Assembly: GCA_043228905.1 (NCBI GenBank) | Contig: JBHGNT010000007.1 | Coordinates: 15,810,001-15,874,000, forward strand | Direction of reading: 5' to 3' | Length of the DNA stretch: 64,000 nt | DNA from: Azolla caroliniana | Lineage: Eukaryota > Polypodiophyta | Part shown: positions 34,849 through 44,327 of the stretch, in pieces | Layout: every line of letters starts with the position of its first letter | Numbering within the stretch: the stretch's first letter is position 1 | Translations under genes and position numbers: made by a program | The notes under the pieces: model-generated | Database searches by the model: none | Seen by the model: only the letters and a program-made list of their open reading frames with translations | Told to the model about the DNA's origin: nothing

Positions 34849-36600
34849 ATGAAGAAAGAATACCGAAAAGTGGAGGATAAGTTACGGTCGGCATCAATAA
34901 TAAAAGAAGACGAAGAAATCGTGGGAATAGTCGAAGAAGTGTTCTATGGGACCACACTACAACGGCTTGAAGAGCTCGCGGAAGATACAAGCCAGGGAAA
35001 TTGGGTAATTCCAGTGGAGTCGGTCGAGATGGACAAGATCATTGTGAAAATGGGGCCAGATGCGCTCCGCAAAGAAGAAGCAATAGTAAGTACGAAATAC
35101 AAGACCGTGGAGAAGAAAGTGAAATCGGCCGCGGGACCGTTACCCGCAAATAGTGAACAAAAGAGGAAAGAAGTCTCAGGGGATCCGACACTTCGGAAGT
35201 CCATGGATATCGGACATGCCTTCATGGATGAGACCCGGAAGAAACTTCGGATCGATGGAGGTGGATTCCTATTAAAGAATGAAGAAGAACGATTCCGTGG
35301 GACCAAAGATAGTGGAGCCGATGGTGATCTTCACGATTGACCATATGCCGTGGAACCTCAAGCTGATTCCGGTGCCACGGGCGCATATTCCGAAAATCAT
35401 CGACTTGCTCAAGGAGAAGGTGGCGATGGGGATTCTAGAGCCATCAAATGCTCCGTACTCAAATCGATGGTTTACGGTTCCGAAGAAGAATGGGTCACTC
35501 CGATTTATTCAAGATTTGCAACCGGTAAACAAGGTCACGATCCGGAACTCCGGAGTCGGTCCGATAGCGGACGAATTTGCGGAAGCATTTGCCAGTCGTG
35601 CGATATACTGCATCGGAGACCTATATTCCGGATATAACCAATTCCAACTAGCCGTGGAGAGCCGAGACATCACTACCATGCGAACACCGATAGGATTAGT
35701 CCGGATGTGTACGCTATCACAAGGCGCGACGAACTAAGTCGCACATATGATGAATGCGATGAACAAGGTGCTCCGGGATTGCATACCGGAGATAATGATG
35801 TTCTTCCTAGATGACATTCCGATGAAAGGGTGTGCGGTGGAAGAAAAAGATGAAGCTATTGATGAACGGGGATGCCGAAGGTTCGTAGTCAACCATATCC
35901 ATGATTGTGAGAAAGTGTTACGGAAGTTAGAAGATGTGCATCTAACACTTTCCGGAGAGAAATCGGCATTCGGACAAGAAGAAATATTGGTAGTCGGACA
36001 TCTATGTGGGCCCTACGGCCGAAGACCGTCACCAACCTAGATCGATGCGATTCAAGCTATGAAAGAGGTATGCGAGTCACAATCCGAAGTTCGAAGGTTT
36101 CTTGGAGCATGTACATTCTACCACATATGGATTCCGCACTATGCACATATAGCGGACCCACTCTATCACTTGTTGCAGAAGGGTAAGAATATTGAATGGA
36201 AACCGGAGAATACCAAAGCCGTGAAGAAGCTCAAGAAATCACTACGGAGGGCAAAAGCACTAAAGAAGCCGAACTATGACCAACCGATCATAATAAATGT
36301 TGGCACAAGTCCAACCGGAATCGGATGGGTCATCAATCAAGCCAATCCGGAAGGTTCGCGATATCCGATTTGATTCGGAGCAAAGGTTCTCAACGAAAGG
36401 CAACATGGATATGCACAAGTTAAAAGAGAATTATGGGGAGTCGTGTCGGAAATCAAATCGGATCGAGATTATTTGATCAGAGCCGAAGTAGTGATCGAAA
36501 CGGATTGTCTTCCGATACTCGGGATGATGCGGTGTTGCACAATACCGGATGTGGCTATGCTAAGATGGATTGCATATGTTAAGTCACTTAATCCAGAAAA
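34849..36600 (+). pseudogene. Gypsy reverse transcriptase and RNase H (broken)
   Basis: A long lead (34849-35340) precedes RT. RT has VPKKNGSLRFIQDLQPVN, GDLYSGYNQFQLAV and the catalytic loop FFLDDIPMKG (usual form YLDD) at 35747 on. Connection and RNase H follow at 36059-36590 (TFYHIWIPHYAHIADPLYHL, PIIINVGTSPTGIGWVINQA). Stops lie at 35736 and 36371, the second a TGA where Arg (CGA) is expected. Confidence 0.85.
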
Positions 36601-36618
36601 GACAACGCTGTAGCGGAT

Positions 36619-38067
36619 ATGCTATCAAGGGCGCGGTTCGGAGATGACATAACCGAATCCGATAATGAAGAAGTTTTTGAAGACTACTTTGCTTCAGAGC
36701 ACATATGCCGGGTGGACGTAATCCAAGAATTCCGGGAAGAAGAATACGAGGGAGAAAGCTTGTTGATTGTGAAAATGCTACAAGAAATCGAGGAATCATC
36801 GGACAATAAAGAGAAGAGAGCCGAGATCCGAAGTAAGAAACGGCAAGTCCGAAAGTTCTTCTTGACAAATGGATTTTTATGGAGGGAGCCGAAAAGACCG
36901 GGTGGCATACCACTTCGAGTAGTCGAGACAAAAGAGCAACGAAACCAGGTAATGTCCGAATTTCACGAATCTGATTGGGCTGGACATCGGGGAACATGGG
37001 CAACATTTGGGAAGATCAAGCAAAGATATTGGTGGAAGAATATGTACAAAGATGTCGCGAAGTTCACGGAAAGCTGCGAGAAGTGTCAAATCTACTCCAG
37101 ATTTCGACACCGAGATGAGTTACATCCAACATTCTCACCGACAATCAACTTCAAATGGATGGTCGACATTGTAGCCATGCCAACCGGGATCGGATAAAAG
37201 AAGTACTTGGTGTTAGCTCGGGAATATCTCACAAATCAAGTAGAAGGTCGGGCGCTACGAAGAAAAACGTGTTCTGTGGTATGTCAATTTCTTTTGGAAG
37301 AAGTGTTTTGCAAGTACGGGTGCGTACTAGGACAAGTGATTGCGGATCGGGGATAACTTGACTCTGATAAAGCTAGGGGATTCTTTGCCAAACATGGAGT
37401 TCTGTTAACACTAACAATGGCATATAATCCGGAAGCCAACGGGAAGGTCGAGCGAGGACATAGTCCGATCGTCAAAGCACTTGCCAAAGCATGCGACGGA
37501 AGGGTGAAGGATTGGCCGCAGATGCTTCCGTATGCACTATGGGCGGATTGGACGACGCATAGCTCCGTAACCGGTTACATGCCGGCAGAACCCATGACAG
37601 GACAAGCACCGGTAATGCCGACGGAAACCACAATCGCGACATGGACAATGCTACCATGGAAGGAAGAGATGAGCTGGGAAGAACTACTAGCGGTCCGGAT
37701 ACGACAACTGGAGGGAAGACCAGAAGACATAGCGAAAGCAATACGCCGACAACAAGAAGCGCGATTCCGGAATAAAAGCCAGTTCGACACAAAGCACCGA
37801 CTATGACCACGGAAGATTGAAGAAGGACATTGGGTGATTGTCTACAACAGTAGTTTGGATCATCAACATACAATGATGCGGAAGTTCGCGAAAAGGTGGT
37901 TCATGCCATACGAGGTTCGGAAAGTTTTCGACAACGGAAGTTACCGACTATGCGAGTTGGATGGAACAATGCTACGAGTGCCTACAGCCGGGAAACGGGT
38001 GAAGATTTTCAAGAAGTGGACTGATGAAGAACCCTATGTGATCCTAGACAAGACCGACAAGAAGGAG
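36619..38067 (+). pseudogene. Gypsy integrase (broken) and pol tail
   Basis: Upstream of the core is the zinc module (HESDWAGHRGTWATFGKIKQ, CEKCQIYSRF). The core includes MVDIVAMPTGIG, VIADRG and YNPEANGKVERGHSPIV. The C-terminal part reads KRWFMPYEVRKVFDNGSYRL. Stops at 37195, 37360 and 37804 interrupt. The frame runs up to the DNA transposon at 38068 and resumes at 48490 with an acidic tail (GELIVDLRG-like, SEEASDEGE) ending near 48600. Confidence 0.85.
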
Positions 38068-38091
38068 GGTGAAAGCATGCGAGTGGAAACA
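38068..38091 (+). repeat. Left terminal inverted repeat
   Basis: Its last 20 bases, AAAGCATGCGAGTGGAAACA, match the reverse complement of the right end exactly; one of the four bases before them differs. Directly inside, AGCTATGTC and GACATAGCT form a perfect short hairpin (38094-38116). A TAGCTAATTAGCTA palindrome follows at 38111-38124. Confidence 0.9.
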
Positions 38092-38409
38092 ATTAGCTAT
38101 GTCCTTGACATAGCTAATTAGCTATGCAAAAAGCTACCATTGATAAATAGTCATTTTAGTAAAAAGCCATCATTAATAAATTAAGTATGCAAAAAACTAC
38201 CATTGAAAATACTAGAGTGTTTTAATTACATATGTAAATGAGTGCCATAAATGTGCAACATAAATTGATGTGTGCACCATAAATTATATATTGAATTCCT
38301 AGGTCCATTATGCATGATCCTTTGCCACATCACGTAGGCCATCTCTAGTTGAGTACTGTGGGTTAGTTGCTACCACTGTTGCTAAACCTTATCGAGTCAA
38401 CCTGCCGCC

Positions 38410-39180
38410 ACTCTACACTGAGGGGCCGCTACTGTATGTTCCAAGCATCATCAAAGAGCTGCTCAATCTGACGAGGTTCTCTTCTCTGTGACACTCTACG
38501 CTCAGGGGCCACTACTGTGCATTCCAAGCATCATCAAAGAGTTGTTCAATCTGACGGGGTTCTCTTCTCTATGCCACTCTACACTCAGGGGCCGCTAGTG
38601 TGCGTTCCAAGCATCATCAAAGAGCTGTTCAATCTGATAGGGTTCTCTTCTCTGTGCCACTCTACACTCAAGGGCCGCTACCGTGTGTTCCAAGCATCAT
38701 CAAATAGTTGTTCAATCTGACGGGGTTCTCTTCTCTGGGCCACTCTACACTCAAGGGCCGCTACCATGCGTTCCAAGCACCATCAAAGAGTTGTTCAATC
38801 TGACGGGGTTCTCTTCTCTGTGCCGCTCTACACTCAAGGGCCGCTATCGTGCGTTCCAAGCATCATCAAAGAGTTGTTCAATCTGACGGGGTTCTCTTCT
38901 CTTTGCCACTCTACACTCAGGGGCCGCTACTGTGCGTTCCAAGCATCATTGGTAACTGTTTAATCTGACGGGGTTCTCTTCTCTGTGCCACTCTACACTC
39001 AGGGGCCGCTACTGTGCGTTCCAAGCATCATTGGTAACTGTTGAATCTGACGAGGTTCTCTTCTCTGTGCTACTCTACTCTCAGGTGCCTTCTATGTGCG
39101 TTCCAAGCATCATCGGTAACTGTTCAATCTGACGGGGTTCTCTCCTCCATTGCCATCATTCTATACTCAGTTGCCGCTAC
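38410..39180 (+). repeat. 83-bp tandem array, about nine units
   Basis: Units run 'ctctacactcaggggccgct' then 'gttccaagcatcatcaaaga' then 'atctgacggggttctcttct'. Starts fall near 38411, 38494, 38577, 38660, 38743, 38826 and onward, with the last units decaying towards 39330. The array lies between the left end and the transposase start, so it may be promoter or leader. Open frames through it are by-products of the repetition. Confidence 0.9.
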
Positions 39181-39475
39181 TGTCCAGTCTCGGATTGCTT
39201 CCACATTTCGATTTGACGGAGTTCACTCATCCAACGGCAACATTCTACACTCAATTGTCGCCATTGGTCGGTCTTGGATCGCCTCCTCAACTGTTCAATC
39301 CAACGGAGTGAACTCCTCTACTGTTCGGTCTTGGATTGCAATAACTTTTCTGTCTATTGATTATCTTGTGTATTGTTGTGTCTAATCTTGTGTATTGTGG
39401 AATATTTTTGTGTATTGTCGTTGTCCATAGCCATCTTAAATACTTGTTTTTTTTCTGGAAATTTAGGGTTTTAAC

Positions 39476-42400
39476 ATGTCCAGCCAAATGGAAGGGGAAG
39501 AAGGGTGTTTAGAATTACCCCTCAATGATCATAAGGATAGGGATGATGCTATCAGGACACAACAAGCCATACGAAACTATTGGGCAGAAAAAAAGAGGAA
39601 ACATCGTCAATTGTTGAAAGATACGAAAGCCACACTCAGTAAAGGTAAGGATAGTTTAGCTGAGAATGTAAGTAATGCGACTACCATCATAGAGAGAAAG
39701 GTTGTAGACTATTTCAATGTTCAAACCAAGCACATCAGCAATGAAGAAAAGAAGGTAGTACTTTATGGAATATGTAATGATCCATCGATAAAGGACTTAG
39801 TTGATTGTGATGGTCTTAATGCAAACATATCATCTATTTTAGTAAATAATCTTCGTAATAGTTTCGTATCCATGAGCAGGTCAGAAGATGATCTTGTCTT
39901 AAAAGGGTCTAGTCTAATGATGTTACTTAATAGTGACGTTGATGATATAAACATCAGTGAGCTATCTAAGGTAATTGGTGTTAGTAGAAAAACAGTGTAC
40001 AATACAATGAACCGTATAATTTCCTCGGGTGAAGGAACTAGTCTACTAAAGCTAACTACAAGATGTAAGCCAATGACACCCATAACATTTGAAATCAAGG
40101 ATGTAATCACAATGTTTTTGACCTAATGAGAGTAAGGTTTCACCCAATAAAAAGGATTTATGCAGGAACCGTGTTGGAAGAAATCAATACGAGGAGCATC
40201 CCATTCATCTTCTTGATGTACCTCAGGTATTTACATTTATCTCAACATTTGTTTTGACTCTACACGGAAAGTTAATTAGCTCAGTTAGCAGAAAAGCTAA
40301 TTAGCTTATCAGTTACATTTACCTCAATTAGCTACTAGGATAGCTACTACATAGGTAACTGGCTACTCTCAATAGCTACTACCATGATAGCTAATTAGCT
40401 ATTCTCAATAGTTAATTTAGGTACTACCAGATAATTAGCTGTACTGGTAGCTAGTTAGCTATCATGGTAGCTAGTTAGCTATTTCTTTATTACCAGCTAA
40501 TTAGCTACTAGGAAAGCTAATTAGCTACCATGATAGCTAATTAGTTACTAGGACAGCTAATTAGCCACCATGATAGCTAATTAGCTACTAGACCCGCTAA
40601 TTAGCTATTATGATAGCTAATTAGCTACTGGACCAACTAATTAGCTACTAGACCAGCTAATTAGCTACCATGATAGCTAATTAGTTACTAGGAAAGCTAA
40701 TTAGCTACTAGACCAGCTAATTAGCTACCATGATAGCTAATTACCTACTAGAATAGCTAATTAGCTACTAGGACAGCTAATTAGCTACCATGATAGCTAA
40801 TTACCTACTAGAATAGCTAATAAGCTACTAGGATAGCTAATTAGCTACTAGAATAGCTAATTAGCTACTAGGATAGTTAGCTAGTTACGAGAATAACTAA
40901 TTCCCCTTTATTACGCAGGTCGATTTATTTATTAGGTTCAAATGAATGCATCCAACTATCAAAGTTCAACTACGAAAATTCGAGTCTCTTAAGCCACACT
41001 TTGTGAGACACTTAAAGGATCGATACACATGTTGCATTTACCATGTACATATGGGTTTTTTGAAGGACTCTGTTAATCTACGTCACCATAGCGCATCCCT
41101 AACTAATACAGTTTGCACAAGTGGGTGCCCAATCTGTCGATCAAGCCCGCAAGAGGAGTGTAAATCATCTGAGCACGTTATCTCTTCCATGAGTTATTTA
41201 TTAGATTCAATATTGTGTCCGAGAGAAACTGACGCTATCTTCCATATTCATAAATGTGTCATGGGTTTATGTCAAGATTGTGGCCCTACTAGATTTAGTT
41301 GGTGTCCAAATGAATTGAGTAGTGAAATATTGATCTCTGTGAAGTTCTTTGAGTCAGTGAACACCAATTTCGAAGGAAAGGTGTGTAAAAGAAAGGATCT
41401 AGTTCGGAAGATGCTTAAACCAAGGGATTTGGTGTCTCTGTTTGTAGTATCTCTAGGAAAGTTCATTAAACACAACTTCATTTATTCATGGCAGGCCCAT
41501 CAGTTTAAGACTTGCATATCTGATTTCCCAAATGATGTAGTAGTCTCAGTAGTAGATTTCGCAGAGAATTATACTTTCAAGTAGCAGAATGAAATTCAAT
41601 CTATGCATTGGTGTTCAGTTCAGGTAACCATTTTTGTGCACATAACATATTTTCGAGTTTCAGGTGATGTTAAAAAAGTAATTCATTTCTTTATTTCCGA
41701 TGATAAGAAGCATGATACCTTGTTCGTCGAACACTGTTTTAAGTTACATTGGCAGTGGTTATTAGCTCAATGTTTGGAGCTTACTCAACATTGGGTCTGG
41801 TCTGACGGAGCTGCGTCACAATTCAAGGCTCGATGTCCATTTTATTTTGTGGGGAGGTATCCTACCATAACAGGTTTGGAGATGAGATGGAAATTTTTTG
41901 GGTCTGGCCATGGTAAAGGTGAACATGATGGTGCAGGGGCTGTTATAAAGCGGGCACTTACCCATGAACAACTAAAGACAGATGGTGTGCACATGAATTG
42001 TGCATCACATGTAGTTGAATTTTTAAGAACAAATATATCAACGAGTGCCACAGGTGTTTACTCCTCGCAAGTCCGAGATATCAAACGTGAATTTTGGGAA
42101 GTGAAGATAGATGAAGTAAATAGGGAGAAGACCTGGGAGTGCCAAGGAATTCCCGAATTGCGATCTCTGCATGCTATTCGCGGTTATTCCAGGTTGGATG
42201 GTCATTGTATTGCGGTTAGAGAATTGACTTGTTTTTGCTTCCATTGTGTGCAGGGAAATTGGAGATATTGTCTAAAAAAAGCATACATTCAGAATTGGGA
42301 GTATCACACTCTGAATGATAAGGAAGCAGTTGATAGAGAAACAGGGCAGAATGCTGACTTCACATATGAGGGACTTGGAGATACTTTGAGTGATGTCCTG

Positions 42401-42754
42401 AACGTTGGGGATAACTTCGATGTAAATGTTGAAGAAGGCAATTCAGAGGGTGTTGATTTCTATATATTAAAGTGCACGGTTAGTAAACAGTGTGCAAGGC
42501 AGAATATTGTAGATACATGGGGAAATTTTGTATCTGCCGGGACATTCTACATCGAAGGCATTTTTTATGCAAAACTAGATGACTACGAATATGTGTACAG
42601 GCTGTTAGAAGACAAACCAGCGGCGTACATGTACTCTCATTTGGTCAGGTGCATCAACGTCCCAATGTCAGAATACAATAGCTGCTCAGGTTTATACACT
42701 GTTGGTGCTAATGTGTATGAATGTATTTACAATAGTATGCCATGGAATTTGTAG
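39476..42754 (+). pseudogene. DDE-type transposase, two exons, three lesions
   Basis: Exon 1 (39476-40226) encodes a basic N-terminus (NYWAEKKRKHRQLLKDTKA), a helix-turn-helix (ISELSKVIGVSRKTVYNTM, residues about 158-182) and VSPNKKDLCRNRVG with HPIHLLDVPQ. Exon 2 (40919-42754) continues VDLFIRFK, RKFESLKPHFVRHLKD, a Cys cluster (CTSGCPICRSSPQEEC), then presumed catalytic motifs VVDFAENYTF, WSDGAASQFKA and GHGKGEHDGAGAVIKR, and a C-terminal domain (DFYILKC, WGNFVSAG). The intron joins in phase 0. Lesions are a +1 frameshift near 40115-40124, TGA at 40943-40945 and TAG at 41582-41584, where the family context suggests Gln. The full protein would be about 860 aa. The relic at 13030-14166 aligns over both ends. 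Confidence 0.82.
40227..40918 (+). repeat. Transposase intron filled with TAGCTAATTAGCTA palindromes
   Basis: The segment begins GTATTTAC and ends TTATTACGCAG, and both flanks read in frame. From about 40280 to 40900 it is mostly alternating GCTAATTAGCTA and spacers such as CTAGGA, CTAGAC or CCATGA, with periods around 20-22 bp. The equivalent intron in the relic is 90 bp. Confidence 0.85.
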
Positions 42755-43102
42755 CTACAAGTAACACTTACCATGTTCTCTTGTAAAACAAACATGTATT
42801 TCGCGAAAACAGTTAAATAAATTCGTTTGAGAATCAATTTCTTGTATACAGTTTGCTTTCTGTGCTTCTTTCTCAATAAAATCATGTCTTTTTTGTTAAG
42901 TTTTAAGTTATAAGTTATAACGAAATAGTCATCAGTAGCTAATTAGTTGTACAAATGCAGCTAATTAGCTGTCAATAGCTAAATAGTCATCAATAGCATG
43001 AAATCAACAATCTGCAACATATTCCTCAAATTACACAGTAGATAAGTACAGTGGGAACAAGTAATTAAATTCTTCATTGAATAATGTCATCTCTTTACAT
43101 AT
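42755..43102. other. Convergent 3' region between transposase and FCP1-like gene
   Basis: AATAAA-type signals serve the plus strand (42877). TAGCTAATTAG and CAGCTAATTAGCTG palindromes occur at 42933-42978. No gene fits. Confidence 0.6.
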
Positions 43103-44104
43103 TTATAAATTACCATTGGAAATGTCTACAAATCTCCTATAAACAGCTAAGCTCTTGCTAGTTAGTGGAACGAGTCTACATATATTATCTGCATATCGAG
43201 CTTGGTATGGAGTCCACAACCATGCACCTAGTTGGCAGCTCACTGTTTGCACCAGGTACTGTTCAGGCATTTCCTCGGGTAGAATGAGACAGCATCTCCG
43301 AATATTGAAGTAGTGCCGGAAATGTTCTGTATCCAAAATCAATGTATTGTCGGCATTATATTCAGGCCAAGTAGCCCAAAAATCAGAAAGTCTCTTGAAT
43401 CCTGCAGCTTCCATTTGCTCACAATTTCCTCGTGCCCATTGACCTTTAAAACGACTTCGCCATTTTGGGAAGAGTCTTGCCAAACACTTCCACACATCTG
43501 ATTTTGGTTTTTCACTCCAAATAAACAAATCAAAGTATTGCACAGCCCACTCTAGAAACTGATTTGCGTCCCTCCTTGGTTGCATATATCTCACACTCAT
43601 CAAGACTTTATCAAGCTCCAAGATCAAGGCTCTTCTTTCGACTTCTAGTGGTTTAGGTTTCCATTCCTGAAACTGAGCCGCTATTACACCATTTTCTGGT
43701 AGGATACGATCAATCTTAATCAGCTCAGGTTCGGCCGACACAACTGGCATCCTTTTCCTCTTCAAACCCCTAGTCGACTGTGTTGGGCCTGGCTTCACAT
43801 TCTGGTGCTCTTGTTTTGTCGACTTAGTTATCAATCCTTGGATTACCTCGGTGCATGTAGCTACTGATCTGCTCGATATCAGTCCACTGGTATCACATGC
43901 TGCATCTACCTGCAACACCAAGTCACCCGTGCAACATGCTTGATCAACTTGTGTGACCAGATCACTTGTATCAGTTGCTACATCTACTTTCAAGATGGGG
44001 CCCTTTAAACATGCCGCAACATCAACAGTATCCACACTGCCATTGGCCTTACGAGCAATAGAATCAAACCCTTTAGACTCTACAACATCAGAAAACACCA
44101 ACAT
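43103..44104 (-). CDS. FCP1/NIF-like phosphatase-fold protein, catalytic Asp missing
   Basis: About 333 residues from the first ATG. The N-terminal 100 hold degenerate repeats (VDVATDTSDLV, VDAACDTSGLI). A nuclear signal, LKRKR, precedes a domain resembling FCP1/NLI-interacting phosphatases of the HAD superfamily. Motif I reads ALILELDKVLM where the family has DLDxT. Motif II lies around YFDLFIWSEKPKSDVW. The third is NTLILDTEHFRHYFN where plant members usually have DDSP. The Asp nucleophile is Glu and the motif Thr is Val, so catalysis is unlikely and a binding role more plausible. No stop or frameshift breaks it. An AG acceptor-like site upstream (about 44145) may add an exon. Hits by profile search would settle the fold. 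Confidence 0.65.
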   Translation of the reverse strand: MLVFSDVVESKGFDSIARKANGSVDTVDVAACLKGPILKVDVATDTSDLVTQVDQACCTGDLVLQVDAACDTSGLISSRSVATCTEVIQGLITKSTKQEHQNVKPGPTQSTRGLKRKRMPVVSAEPELIKIDRILPENGVIAAQFQEWKPKPLEVERRALILELDKVLMSVRYMQPRRDANQFLEWAVQYFDLFIWSEKPKSDVWKCLARLFPKWRSRFKGQWARGNCEQMEAAGFKRLSDFWATWPEYNADNTLILDTEHFRHYFNIRRCCLILPEEMPEQYLVQTVSCQLGAWLWTPYQARYADNICRLVPLTSKSLAVYRRFVDISNGNL

Positions 44105-44327
44105 ATTCACACTCACAAAGTAACTAACAGTCTCACAAACAACATCCTGAACATCAAAGAGTTTCAGTCATAGAACAACACTCTTCAAATTATCTTGGAA
44201 AAACATCATAGAGTTCCATTACATAATGTGGATCAAGCAACAACCAATCTGAGGTTTTACTTGTCCAACAGGATAGTAAAACTTCATAAAACCCTAGCAA
44301 AATCCCTAAGCTAACAATCATATCCAA

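Noticed and set aside
38410-39180. CRISPR-like regular repeat
   Set aside because: The units are contiguous 83-bp tandem copies without unique spacers, in eukaryotic transposon DNA.
41582-41584. Possible non-standard code with TAG read as Gln
   Set aside because: Many TAG stops fall where Gln fits, but TGA and TAA stops also interrupt reading frames, TGA often for Arg. The intact copia and the 570-aa gene are open under the standard code. Deamination explains the pattern more simply.
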